From: Acidimicrobiia bacterium
GTDB lineage: Bacteria; Actinomycetota; Acidimicrobiia; Acidimicrobiales; CATQHL01
DNA length: 49,635 nucleotides
Direction of reading: 5' to 3'
Assembly (NCBI GenBank): GCA_021296415.1
Contig: JAGWAL010000004.1
Location: forward strand, 1-49,635
Below are positions 1-7,416 of the stretch, piece after piece (the first letter of the stretch is position 1; each line of letters starts with the position of its first letter). The notes under the pieces are model-generated. The model did not search any database and was not told the DNA's origin. It worked only from the letters and a program-made list of their open reading frames with translations. A program made the translations under genes and the position numbers.

Positions 1-551
1 TCGGGGAATCGCTCCCGGAGCGCCTCCGCCAGTGCCTGCTCGTGGTCGGTTCTGAGATACGAGAACAGCAGGCACACGGCCAGCGCCTCGAGTTCGCCGT
101 TGGCGGCGAGCCGGTCGCAGAGGTCGTCGACCGCCTCGGCGCTCAGCGGTGTCAGGACTTCGCCGTCGGCGGTGATGCGCTCGGTGACGCCGAAGCAGTC
201 CCGCCGGCTCACCAGCAGCGGCCGGGGCTTGTTCCAGGTCAGGTCGTAGAGGAACTGCCTGTTGACCCGCTGGATGTAGGGGATGTCCTCGTGACCGGCC
301 GTGCAGATGAAACCCACGCGGGCACCGGCCCGCTGGATCATGGCGTTGGTCGCCACGGTCGTGCCGTGCACCAGGAAGGCGATGCCGTCGGGATCGACGC
401 CGGACGCCCCGATGGCGCCCAGGAATGCCCGCAGCGGCTCCGCCGGTGTCGACGCCACTTTCAGGGACGTGACCGTGCCGTCGGAGGCGTCGAAGGCGAT
501 CAGATCGGTGAAGGTGCCGCCGGTGTCTACCCCGATACGCACCGAGGTCAC
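1..551 (-). CDS. hydantoinase/oxoprolinase family protein, N-terminal part (cut by window edge)
   Basis: This is the first 183 residues of an N-methylhydantoinase A / 5-oxoprolinase A type protein, which hydrolyses cyclic amides (hydantoins, oxoproline) with ATP and usually works with a HyuB partner. The nucleotide-binding motif GVDTGGTFTD is at residues 7-16 and HGTTVATNA at 62-70, both hallmarks of the Hydant_A_N fold. I chose the GTG at 549-551, which places the motif at the usual distance from the N-terminus. The stop lies outside the window. It follows the SMP-30 gene by 53 bases on the same strand and is probably co-transcribed with it. Family assignment is firm; substrate is not determinable from the N-terminus alone. 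Confidence 0.88.
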   Translation of the reverse strand, partial: MTSVRIGVDTGGTFTDLIAFDASDGTVTSLKVASTPAEPLRAFLGAIGASGVDPDGIAFLVHGTTVATNAMIQRAGARVGFICTAGHEDIPYIQRVNRQFLYDLTWNKPRPLLVSRRDCFGVTERITADGEVLTPLSAEAVDDLCDRLAANGELEALAVCLLFSYLRTDHEQALAEALRERFP

Positions 552-604
552 GGTGTCTCGCCTTGGGTGCTGCGGGCCGTCCTTCCGATCATGTCCCTCT
601 CCGG

Positions 605-1546
605 TCAGTTCAACGGTTCGCCGGTCGCCATCATGGCAGCGAATGGGTGCGTCCCCGAAACCGTCGTCGGGCAGAAGTTCAACGCCTCGCCGCGCACGCC
701 CCAGTCCACGGCAACGATCTCCCCGGTGTCGTCGACGGTGATGAACAGGGTGGCATGGTCGGGACCGCCGAAGCAGACGTTCGTGGGCGACGTGCCGCCG
801 CAGGGGATCCGGTCCACTTCGGCGCCGGCGGTGTCGTACACGAATACGTGGCCCGACCCGAAATGGGTCACGAGAAGGTTCCCCTCGCTGTCGAACGCCA
901 TCCCGTCGGGGCCCGAGACCGGGGCATCGGGTACGGGGGGCTGGCGGCAGAAGAGTCGTCGGCTCTCCGCCACCCCGGGCGCGACCACGTCATAGACCCA
1001 CACACAACTGCGCAGGGTCTCGGCCACGTAGAGGCAGGCGCCGCGCAGGGCGATGCCGTTGGGAAACGCCATGCCGGCATCGATCCGGTGCAGCTCGCCG
1101 GCGCCGGCGTCATAGCCGTAGACGCCGCCGATCCGGTTCTCCAGCGAGCTCCCCCAGGGATCGGTGAAGTAGAGGTTGCCGTCGGCGTCGAAACAGAGGT
1201 CGTTGGGGCCGTTCAGCGGCTCCCCGTCGAAGGAGTCCACCCAGCGGCTGCGGCCGCCGTCGGGGCCCACCCGCAACACCGCCCGGTGGCCCTCGTCGGT
1301 CACGTACAGCGCGCCGTCGGGGCCGAACGCCAGGGCCGCCGGGATGCCCGCCACGCCGCCCCCGCCGGTGTTGAACAGCCGGTGGGTTACACCGGGCGCG
1401 CTCAGGTTGGTTGCGGTGATGTCGCCCCCACGGGTCGGCCAGGCGTCGCGCGTGAACGAGCAGACGTTCAGGATCCAGCCGCCAGGACCCGCGACCGGCC
1501 CCTCCGGCGCACCCAACTGCGAGGCGAACGTGATCGGTTCGGTCAT
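605..1546 (-). CDS. SMP-30/gluconolactonase/LRE family protein
   Basis: A 313-residue six-bladed beta-propeller of the SMP-30/gluconolactonase family, metal-dependent lactonases that open sugar or other lactones. Likely metal ligands are visible: Glu15 in EGP, Asn115 in GPNDLCFD, Asn163 in FPNG and Asp214 in GPDGMAFD. The ATG at 1544-1546 is preferred over longer upstream starts because the upstream in-frame sequence is part of a dispersed non-coding repeat and homology-like sequence begins at this methionine. There is no obvious Shine-Dalgarno. It sits between a DapA-family aldolase and a hydantoinase gene, all minus strand, suggesting a small catabolic cluster. The true substrate is unknown. 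Confidence 0.85.
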   Translation of the reverse strand: MTEPITFASQLGAPEGPVAGPGGWILNVCSFTRDAWPTRGGDITATNLSAPGVTHRLFNTGGGGVAGIPAALAFGPDGALYVTDEGHRAVLRVGPDGGRSRWVDSFDGEPLNGPNDLCFDADGNLYFTDPWGSSLENRIGGVYGYDAGAGELHRIDAGMAFPNGIALRGACLYVAETLRSCVWVYDVVAPGVAESRRLFCRQPPVPDAPVSGPDGMAFDSEGNLLVTHFGSGHVFVYDTAGAEVDRIPCGGTSPTNVCFGGPDHATLFITVDDTGEIVAVDWGVRGEALNFCPTTVSGTHPFAAMMATGEPLN

Positions 1547-1558
1547 CGCGGCAACGGA

Positions 1559-1710
1559 CCTGCGCCGGAATGACGCTGGGACGCGACAACCGAGGGCGGG
1601 GGTGCCGGGGGCCAGCGCAGGCGTGCCATTCTCAGAGGCCGCCGGAGCGCCACCGGCGTCCCCGGCCAAACCGCCGCAGACATGGATTCCGGCCTACGCC
1701 GGAATGACGA
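1559..1710. repeat. dispersed intergenic repeat, copy A
   Basis: This non-coding block shares a 33-base identical core (1591-1623) plus flanking similarity to about 1656 with a second block at 48793-48854. Both copies carry the palindrome ATTCCGGC-N4-GCCGGAAT followed by GAC: a full copy here at 1686-1705 and a half copy at about 1563-1574. It lies directly upstream of the SMP-30 gene. It resembles REP- or MITE-like intergenic repeats; no transposase is present. Confidence 0.75.
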
Positions 1711-1747
1711 TGTGGAAGCGGTCGGAGCGAGCCCGGCATCGGCCGGG

Positions 1748-2659
1748 CTAGCCGTCGACCGCCTGGCGCAGGCGCCCGACGAGCCGGTCCACCTCCGCCA
1801 GGGTCTCCGGGTCCGGGTCGTAGCCCAGCGGTGCCCGCCGGCGGGTGCTGGGGATGATTCCCTGCGCCACCAGGAGGTGCTTCTCGATGGCCACGAAGGC
1901 GTCGAGGCTGTCCATGAGCGACACCAGCCGCGCCAGCGGATCGGCGATGGCCTCGACGCGTGCGGTGTCACCGGCCTCCAGCGCCCGCCACAGCGCCACC
2001 AGCGCCCACGGCGTGTCGGCCGCCGGCATGGTGCCGACGATGCCCCGGCGGTAGTTGTCCACGAGCGCGATGCCCCCGGAGCCCTCGAAGACGCGCGCCC
2101 GGCCGCCGGTGGCGTCGCGCAACTCGCTGAGCCGCGGGCCGATGGGCACAGCCTCGGGCTTGAACAGCACCCGCTCGCCGTAGGAGTCCAGCAGGTCGGC
2201 CTGCATCCGGATCGACATCGGGCGGCCCACGTAGCCGCTGGCGTCCTGCACCACCACCGGGATCTCGACGGCCGCCAGCAGCGCCTCGTAGTAGGCCGCC
2301 AGTTCGCCGTCGGGCACCCCCACCGAGATGGGTGGGATGGCCATGACCGCCGTGGCGCCGACGCTCTCCGCGTGACCGGCCAGGTCAACGGCAACCTTGG
2401 TGCTCTCGGCCCCCACCGAGACGATCACCGGCCCGTACCGCAGCCCCAGGCTGCACGACAGCTCGGCGAGATGGCGGCGCTCGGTGGTACTCAGCCGGAG
2501 CACCTCGGAGACCATCGCCAGCACGATCCCGTCCACTTCGCACTCGTACACGAACTCGATCTCCGCGGCGAGAGCGGCGGCGTCGATGTCGTCGTTGTCG
2601 TCGAAGGGGGTCTGAAAGACCGGGAACACCCCGGCCAGCGCTTTGGGGGGGTACTGCAC
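1748..2659 (-). CDS. DapA-family (dihydrodipicolinate synthase-like) aldolase
   Basis: A 303-residue class I aldolase or lyase of the DHDPS/N-acetylneuraminate lyase family. The Schiff-base lysine is probably Lys167 in LFKPEA. True dihydrodipicolinate synthases carry GTTGE and a catalytic tyrosine in YNVP; here the equivalent positions read AMVSE (48-52) and VQDASGY (137-143). It is therefore unlikely to make lysine precursors and more likely acts in catabolism of a sugar acid or hydroxy-keto acid. The GTG start has no Shine-Dalgarno but sits 7 bases after TAGCAT, suggesting a leaderless mRNA. It is followed on the same strand by SMP-30 and hydantoinase genes. The exact substrate is unknown. 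Confidence 0.85.
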   Translation of the reverse strand: MQYPPKALAGVFPVFQTPFDDNDDIDAAALAAEIEFVYECEVDGIVLAMVSEVLRLSTTERRHLAELSCSLGLRYGPVIVSVGAESTKVAVDLAGHAESVGATAVMAIPPISVGVPDGELAAYYEALLAAVEIPVVVQDASGYVGRPMSIRMQADLLDSYGERVLFKPEAVPIGPRLSELRDATGGRARVFEGSGGIALVDNYRRGIVGTMPAADTPWALVALWRALEAGDTARVEAIADPLARLVSLMDSLDAFVAIEKHLLVAQGIIPSTRRRAPLGYDPDPETLAEVDRLVGRLRQAVDG

Positions 2660-2666
2660 GGAGGCG

Positions 2667-2672
2667 ATGCTA
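2667..2672 (-). promoter_or_regulatory. predicted -10 element of leaderless promoter (DapA-family gene)
   Basis: The hexamer TAGCAT fits TANNNT and is 7 bases upstream of the GTG start at 2659, so transcription would begin at or next to the start codon. No -35 match was seen. The same arrangement recurs at several other first genes in this window. Confidence 0.5.
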
Positions 2673-2729
2673 ACCGAGTCGCTCGAGGCGGCCGCCGGAG
2701 GCGCGCCGGCGACGGCTCGGTGCCGACGG

Positions 2730-3212
2730 TCAGGCGTGCAGTTCGCCCCGCAGCCAGCGAGCGAGAGCCTTGGTGGGGTCGGCGATCTCGTCCGGCGAGC
2801 CGTACCAGTAGTCCTCCCAGCCGTCCTCCGGCAATCCCGTGAACAGCATGAGGTTCAGGGGATACGTCTCGCTGTCGGCGCAGCGCCGGAAGTCGTCGCG
2901 GAACAGGAACGTGGGCTTGCCCCAGGCGATGGCCATGCCCAACTCCACCATGACGCCCTCGTCGGGCGGGCAGCCGTTCACGACGGCGAAGATACCGTCA
3001 GCCTCGCGTACGAGCCGCAGGTCGTTCTGGCCGATCTTGTAGGCCCAGCCGGGTTGGCCGATCCAGCCCTCCTGGTCGCCCAGTGCGAAGGGCTCCCACG
3101 GCTCCGCCCCGGCTGCTTCGAGTGCGGCGATCAGTTCGTTGAGCGGCCCCGCACGCTGAGCGGGCGAGAACCCGTAGGGATTCGCCAGGTACAGGGTCTT
3201 GTGCCCGCTCAC
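2730..3212 (-). CDS. nucleoside 2-deoxyribosyltransferase family protein
   Basis: A 160-residue protein of the nucleoside 2-deoxyribosyltransferase fold, which exchanges bases on deoxyribonucleosides or hydrolyses nucleotide N-glycosidic bonds. The N-terminal strand KTLYLANPYGF is residues 5-15 and the active-site region PPDEGVMVELGMA is 82-94, with Glu90 the likely nucleophile and Asp84 a base contact. I chose the GTG at 3210-3212 because it overlaps the stop of a short upstream reading frame by 4 bases (GTGA); a GTG three codons earlier (3221) is the alternative. The family call is strong; transferase versus hydrolase is open. Confidence 0.82.
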   Translation of the reverse strand: MSGHKTLYLANPYGFSPAQRAGPLNELIAALEAAGAEPWEPFALGDQEGWIGQPGWAYKIGQNDLRLVREADGIFAVVNGCPPDEGVMVELGMAIAWGKPTFLFRDDFRRCADSETYPLNLMLFTGLPEDGWEDYWYGSPDEIADPTKALARWLRGELHA

Positions 3213-3313
3213 GACGTCCACCAGCCGGCGGGCCGGACATCGATCTCGACACCCGGAGTTGTTTGCAGAGAGGTCGGGCCGAGCCCCGCCGGGAAGTCCG
3301 GCAACCAGTTCAT
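3209..3313 (-). CDS. possible small ORF (34 aa) coupled to the deoxyribosyltransferase
   Basis: A 34-codon ATG frame ending in a TGA that overlaps the GTG of the deoxyribosyltransferase gene by 4 bases, the same GTGA junction used by established operons in this window. Its ATG is 6 bases downstream of TACCAT, the leaderless-promoter arrangement seen at other genes. The peptide starts MNWLPDFPAG, is rich in Pro, Gly and Trp, has no recognisable domain and no membrane segment. It may be a coupling leader peptide, a genuine small protein, or chance. It is not recognised. Confidence 0.4.
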   Translation of the reverse strand: MNWLPDFPAGLGPTSLQTTPGVEIDVRPAGWWTS

Positions 3314-3319
3314 GGACGG

Positions 3320-3325
3320 ATGGTA
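3320..3325 (-). promoter_or_regulatory. predicted -10 element of leaderless promoter (34-aa ORF and deoxyribosyltransferase)
   Basis: TACCAT lies 6 bases upstream of the ATG at 3313. There is no Shine-Dalgarno before that ATG. If right, the deoxyribosyltransferase is translated from the second frame of a leaderless bicistronic message. Confidence 0.4.
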
Positions 3326-3484
3326 CCCCTCTCGGTCCCGCCGACCCCGTGGGGCCATGCGTCGATGCTGCAGCGACGCGTGCAGCGGTCGGGATGACCG
3401 GGGATCAGCGCAGAGCACGGGCGGCTGCTCCGGGAGGATATGACTAGGGTGTCTTGAGCAGGGACCACGACCTGGGGGGACGTC

Positions 3485-4444
3485 ATGGCTGACGGCAGGA
3501 GCGACCATTCGGGTGCCGGTCGCGCTGATCCGAGCGGCCCGCGCGTTGGATTCATCGGTCTCGGGAACATGGGGTGGCCGATGGCCGCCCACGTCGCCGC
3601 CGCCGGGTTGCCGTTGCGCGTCCACAACCGGACCCGCACCAAGGCGGAGGCGTTCGTCGAGCACGTCCGTTCGGCAAGCGATGAAGCCGACGTCGAGATC
3701 TGCGACACGCCCGCTGCGGTTGCAGCCGGCAGCGACGCGGTGCTCAGCATCGTTTCCGACGACGCCGCCGCCACCGAAGTGTTCGCCGGGCCCGATGGCG
3801 TGGCCGCCGGCATCGCGCCGGGTGCCGTGGCCGTGGAGATGAGCACCATCAGCCCCACGTGCGTCCATCACCTCGCCGGCGTGATGGAATCGGCCGGCGC
3901 CATGCTGGTTGACGCCCCGGCCGGCGGCAGTGTCTCCACGGCGGAAGCAGGTGTGCTCCTCATGATCGCCGGGGGTGACGGTGCCGCCGTCGACCAGGCT
4001 CGGCCGGCGATGGAGCCCTTCAGCGGCAGGATCGCGCACGTCGGCGGCCAGGGATCCGGCGCGGCCATGAAGCTCGCCCTCAACACGCTGGTGCATGGTC
4101 TCGTCAACAGCATCGCCGAAGGACTCGTGCTGGCCGAGAAGGCCGGCATCGACCGCCTCGTGGCCTACGACATCTTCGCCAACAGCCCGCTGGGCTCGCC
4201 GTTCTTCCAGTACCGCCGGGACTGGTACGAGCGTCCCGGCACCCAGCCCGCCATCTTCCGGCTGGACCTCGCCATCAAGGACCTTCGCCTGGCGCTGGAT
4301 CTGGCCGCCGAGTCCGGGGTGGACCTGCCGCAGATCGTCAGCAACCACCGATCGCTGCAGGCGGCGTCGGCTGCCGGCTTCGGAGATTACGACGTCGCCG
4401 GGGTGGCGGAGTCGCTGCGCGGCAACCGGCGCGATCCCGGCTAG
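3485..4444 (+). CDS. NAD(P)-dependent beta-hydroxyacid dehydrogenase (3-hydroxyisobutyrate dehydrogenase-like)
   Basis: A 319-residue enzyme of the beta-hydroxyacid dehydrogenase family (3-hydroxyisobutyrate, tartronate semialdehyde or 6-phosphogluconate type), which oxidises a beta-hydroxy acid with NAD(P)+. The Rossmann motif GFIGLGNMG is at 22-30, the substrate-binding segment DAPAGGS at 143-149, and the catalytic lysine is Lys196 in GSGAAMKLALN with Asn200 nearby. A G-rich Shine-Dalgarno precedes the ATG, and a TAGGGT hexamer about 25 bases further upstream could be its -10. It is transcribed away from the deoxyribosyltransferase and converges with lysC, 24 bases between the stops. It may serve valine or glyoxylate metabolism; the substrate is not determined. 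Confidence 0.88.
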   Translation: MADGRSDHSGAGRADPSGPRVGFIGLGNMGWPMAAHVAAAGLPLRVHNRTRTKAEAFVEHVRSASDEADVEICDTPAAVAAGSDAVLSIVSDDAAATEVFAGPDGVAAGIAPGAVAVEMSTISPTCVHHLAGVMESAGAMLVDAPAGGSVSTAEAGVLLMIAGGDGAAVDQARPAMEPFSGRIAHVGGQGSGAAMKLALNTLVHGLVNSIAEGLVLAEKAGIDRLVAYDIFANSPLGSPFFQYRRDWYERPGTQPAIFRLDLAIKDLRLALDLAAESGVDLPQIVSNHRSLQAASAAGFGDYDVAGVAESLRGNRRDPG

Positions 4445-4468
4445 CCGCGCGCGACCGCCGGGATCCCG

Positions 4469-4960
4469 CTAGCCCGAACCCACCGGCCGCTGCAGTTCGA
4501 ACGCCTCGTGGAGAGCGGCAACGGCGCGGACCACGTCGGCCTCGCCGACCACGCACGAGACGCGGATGGCCGACGTGGAGATCATCTCGATGTTGATTCC
4601 GGCGGTGCCGAGTGTCTCGAACATCGAGGCCGCCACGCCGGGATTGGTCTTCATGCCGGCGCCGACGAGGCTCACTCGGGCGATCGTGGCGTCGGAGGTG
4701 ACGGTCCCCGCCCCGATCTCGGAGGCCAGCGACTGCGCCACCGAGGTGCTGTCCGCCAGCTGGCCCCGGGGAACGGTGAAGGAGATGTCGGTCACGCCGT
4801 CCTCGGACACGTTCTGCACGATCATGTCGACGTTCACGTCCAGGTCGGCGAGGCGGCGGAAGAGCGTCCCGGCGATCCCGGGACGGTCCGGGACGTTCGG
4901 CACGGTGATCTTGGCCTCGGAGGTGTCGTGTGTCACCGCGGACACGATTGCCTGCTCCAT
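4469..4960 (-). CDS. probable aspartate kinase beta subunit from internal start
   Basis: In the lysC frame an ATG at 4958-4960 is preceded by AGGAGG eight bases upstream, by far the strongest ribosome-binding sequence in the gene. Translation from it gives 163 residues containing just the two ACT regulatory domains. Aspartate kinases of Corynebacterium, Mycobacterium and Bacillus are known to be alpha2beta2, with a beta subunit of this size made from an in-frame internal start. The family precedent and the site agree; expression is inferred. Confidence 0.55.
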   Translation of the reverse strand: MEQAIVSAVTHDTSEAKITVPNVPDRPGIAGTLFRRLADLDVNVDMIVQNVSEDGVTDISFTVPRGQLADSTSVAQSLASEIGAGTVTSDATIARVSLVGAGMKTNPGVAASMFETLGTAGINIEMISTSAIRVSCVVGEADVVRAVAALHEAFELQRPVGSG

Positions 4961-5698
4961 GTCGGGATCCTCCTCGTCGATCCAGGTGCCCGGCTCCCAG
5001 GTGAAGGCCGAGCGGACGTGCAGCCGCACGCGCCGGGCGCGGGCGACCTCCACCGACCGCATGGCGGGCTTCGGGCAGCCGGTTGCGGTCATCTCCAGCA
5101 TCTCGTCGTAGGACAGCCGGCCGATGCGCCGAGCCCGGGACACCACGCGGGGATCGGCGGTGAACACACCGGAGACGTCGGTGTACAGCTCGCAGGCATC
5201 GGCGCCGAGCACGTGGGCCAGTGCCACCGCGGTGGTGTCCGAGCCGCCACGGCCCAGGAACGTCACATCGCGCTCGGTGGACACGCCCTGCGAGCCGGCC
5301 ACCACCGGTACCCGCCCCTCGGCGATTGCGGCGCGTACCCGTTCGGGGCGGATCTCCAGGATGCGGGCGTTCTGGTGGGTGCTGTCGGTCAGGAACCCCG
5401 CCTGGCTGCCGGTCAGGGAATCGGCGGGAACGCCCTGGTCGTGCAACGCCATGCACATCAGCGCCGTGGCCTTGCGCTCGCCCGCCGTGATCAGCATGTC
5501 CATCTCGCGACCCGGACGCCGGTCGGCCACGGCGGCGGCGAGGCGGAGCAGTTCGTCGGTCTCGCTGCCCATGGCGCTGACGACGAGAACCAGGTCGTCG
5601 CCCTGCAGGCGCCGGAGGTGCACCTGCTCGGCGATCTCGCGCATGCGCTCGGGAGTGGCAACCGACGTGCCACCGAACTTCTGGACCAGTAGAGCCAT
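4469..5698 (-). CDS. lysC: aspartate kinase (alpha subunit)
   Basis: A 409-residue aspartokinase, which phosphorylates L-aspartate as the first step to lysine, diaminopimelate, methionine and threonine. The amino-acid kinase signature KFGGTS is at 7-12. Two C-terminal ACT domains (about 265-320 and 340-400), the second with MKTNPGVAA, would bind feedback inhibitors. The ATG at 5696-5698 is chosen over a TTG three codons upstream because it lies 7 bases after the hexamer TAGGTT and matches the family N-terminus MALLVQKFGG. Aspartate-semialdehyde dehydrogenase, the usual actinobacterial neighbour, is not adjacent here. An internal start with a strong ribosome site probably yields a separate beta subunit. 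Confidence 0.95.
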   Translation of the reverse strand: MALLVQKFGGTSVATPERMREIAEQVHLRRLQGDDLVLVVSAMGSETDELLRLAAAVADRRPGREMDMLITAGERKATALMCMALHDQGVPADSLTGSQAGFLTDSTHQNARILEIRPERVRAAIAEGRVPVVAGSQGVSTERDVTFLGRGGSDTTAVALAHVLGADACELYTDVSGVFTADPRVVSRARRIGRLSYDEMLEMTATGCPKPAMRSVEVARARRVRLHVRSAFTWEPGTWIDEEDPDMEQAIVSAVTHDTSEAKITVPNVPDRPGIAGTLFRRLADLDVNVDMIVQNVSEDGVTDISFTVPRGQLADSTSVAQSLASEIGAGTVTSDATIARVSLVGAGMKTNPGVAASMFETLGTAGINIEMISTSAIRVSCVVGEADVVRAVAALHEAFELQRPVGSG

Positions 5699-5705
5699 CA
5701 ATGTC

Positions 5706-5711
5706 AACCTA
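5706..5711 (-). promoter_or_regulatory. predicted -10 element of leaderless lysC promoter
   Basis: TAGGTT is 7 bases upstream of the lysC ATG, which has no Shine-Dalgarno. It is back-to-back with the cyclophilin gene's -10 within the 62-base divergent gap. Confidence 0.5.
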
Positions 5712-5747
5712 ACGCCGCCTGCCGCAACTCTGCGCCCCGGGCGCCGG

Positions 5748-5753
5748 TAGTTT
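5748..5753 (+). promoter_or_regulatory. predicted -10 element of leaderless promoter (cyclophilin gene)
   Basis: TAGTTT is 7 bases upstream of the GTG start at 5761; no Shine-Dalgarno lies between. It shares the short divergent intergenic gap with lysC. Confidence 0.5.
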
Positions 5754-5760
5754 TGGGTAC

Positions 5761-6723
5761 GTGGGAACCGAGAAACGCGCCCGTCAGAAAGCGGGGACGC
5801 AGGCGCGCCGGGAGGCCGCCAAGGAGGCGGCGGCGCGGGCCAAGAAGCGGCGCACGATTCTGAGGGTCGGCATCGTGGCGCTGGCCGTGATCGGCGTCTT
5901 CCTGGGCATCACGCTGAGCGGCCGCGAGGACGAGCCCGAATCGGCCGCTCCGCCACCGCCCCCAGCCGGTGCCGAGGTCGTTGCCGAGGCGGACGACACC
6001 ACCGACAGTGACGACGCCCTCGAGGACGACATGGTCGGTGAGGCCCCCATCGGCTCGACAACCGTGCCCGCGACCGTCGCCGACGAGGCGCCCGCCGCCG
6101 GCGGCCCGGCCTACGCTCCCTACGCCGCCGACGACTACGGCACCGAGCCGTGCGCCCCTGCCACGGGCGTCGCCGAGCCGGTACTGGACTTCGCCGCAGC
6201 GCCCATGCTCTGCATCGACACCTCGGTGCCGCACACGGCCGTCTTCGACACCTCCCAGGGGATCGTCAGGGTGGCGCTGGACGTCACCAACACGCCCGGC
6301 ACGGTGAACAGCTTCGTGAACCTGGCTCGCTTCGGCTACTACGACGGGACGCTGATTCACCGCAGCGCTCCGAGCATCGGCATCCTGCAGGGGGGTTCCC
6401 CGCACACCAACACTGCCGCCGACCCCGGGCCGGGATACACGCTGTGGGACGAGGGCACAGGCTTCACCTACCGGCCGGGGCAGTTGGTCATGGCCCGCCG
6501 GGCCGAACCCAATAGCGCCGGTGCGCAATACTTCTTCACCGTCACCGAGGACGCCGGCCTGCTCGACGGCCAGGGCACCTACGTGGTGTACGGCGAGGTG
6601 ATCGAGGGCCTCGACATACTCGTCGACATCCTCGCCAGCCACGTCGACGAACCCGACAATCCCCTCGGCGGCGCCCCCGACCCGCCCGTCGTCGTCAACA
6701 GCCTCCGGATCGACGTGGGCTGA
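5761..6723 (+). CDS. membrane-anchored cyclophilin-type peptidyl-prolyl cis-trans isomerase
   Basis: A 320-residue protein that should assist folding of exported proteins. A basic, helix-forming N-terminus (1-32) leads into one transmembrane segment at about 33-52, then a long acidic and Pro/Ala-rich linker (about 55-130), then a cyclophilin domain (about 143-318). In that domain IHRSAP corresponds to the catalytic-arginine region, and PGQLVMARR followed by NSAGAQYFFTV to the active-site core (NSNGSQFFI in classical cyclophilins). The N-in, C-out topology follows from the positive residues before the helix. The GTG start follows TAGTTT by 7 bases. This architecture is common in actinobacteria. 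Confidence 0.92.
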   Translation: MGTEKRARQKAGTQARREAAKEAAARAKKRRTILRVGIVALAVIGVFLGITLSGREDEPESAAPPPPPAGAEVVAEADDTTDSDDALEDDMVGEAPIGSTTVPATVADEAPAAGGPAYAPYAADDYGTEPCAPATGVAEPVLDFAAAPMLCIDTSVPHTAVFDTSQGIVRVALDVTNTPGTVNSFVNLARFGYYDGTLIHRSAPSIGILQGGSPHTNTAADPGPGYTLWDEGTGFTYRPGQLVMARRAEPNSAGAQYFFTVTEDAGLLDGQGTYVVYGEVIEGLDILVDILASHVDEPDNPLGGAPDPPVVVNSLRIDVG

Positions 6724-6753
6724 TCCGGCGGTCGGGAACCCCCGGGATCAAGC

Positions 6754-7416
6754 TCAGGATGCCAGGTCCGCCAAGCCGACCCGCGCCCCGCCCCGGTACA
6801 GGACCACCTCACCGACGGCCTCCCAGGAACCGTCGGGCCAACAGATCAGCGCGCTGCGCTCCTCCACGGCGGCCACGAGCAAGCGCGGCGGTGCCAGTTG
6901 GACGGTCCGTGAGATTCGCTCGGCCGACAGCGTGTCGGCCCGGGAGATCATGGCCAGCTCGTCGGTGAGTCCGAGGCCGATCGTGAAGGCGCCGCCGCGC
7001 ACGTCCACCATGTGGTCGCACAACACGTTGCCGCCGGCGCCCGCACCCGCGACGGTGGCGCCCCTGGCGGAGGCCTCGGTGACAGCCGCCCAGACCGCGG
7101 TGCGCAGCAGCGTCGAGCGGGCGTGCAGGGGTGACCCGCCGGTCAGATAGACCAACTCCGCATCCGCCACGGCGGCCGCCGCCGCCGCGTCGTCGGCGTC
7201 GACCCTCCGGTACACGTCGAGCCAGCGGCAGCCCACTCCCAGAGCGGCGAACCACTCCTCCGCCCGCGCCCGCAACCGTGCGGGGTTCTCGTAGGCGGTC
7301 GCCGTCGGCAGCACCACCACCTCGGAGGCCCCGCACTCCGCCAGCAGAGCGGCGTCGAAGTCGCAGCCCGGCGAGAACTCACCGCCCCCCACGAACGCCA
7401 GGGTCCCCCGGCTCAC
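6754..7416 (-). CDS. peptidase S51 / cyanophycinase-like protein lacking the nucleophile serine
   Basis: A 220-residue class I glutamine-amidotransferase-like fold resembling peptidase E and cyanophycinase. It starts LAFVGGGEF, has VVLPTAT (34-40) and LVYLTGGSP (88-96). Where active S51 enzymes read GxSAGA it reads AGAGAGGN (123-130), with Gly126 in place of the serine. It is therefore probably not a peptidase of the normal kind; a binding or regulatory role is possible. The GTG start overlaps the stop of the preceding methyltransferase gene by 4 bases, so translation is probably coupled. It ends the accD operon and converges with the cyclophilin gene, 30 bases between stops. Confidence 0.75.
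   Translation of the reverse strand: MSRGTLAFVGGGEFSPGCDFDAALLAECGASEVVVLPTATAYENPARLRARAEEWFAALGVGCRWLDVYRRVDADDAAAAAAVADAELVYLTGGSPLHARSTLLRTAVWAAVTEASARGATVAGAGAGGNVLCDHMVDVRGGAFTIGLGLTDELAMISRADTLSAERISRTVQLAPPRLLVAAVEERSALICWPDGSWEAVGEVVLYRGGARVGLADLAS

Noticed and set aside
6724-6753. Bidirectional terminator between the convergent cyclophilin and S51-like genes
   Set aside because: GATCC/GGATC can form a short stem, but it is weak with no T-run, so it was not listed as a feature.
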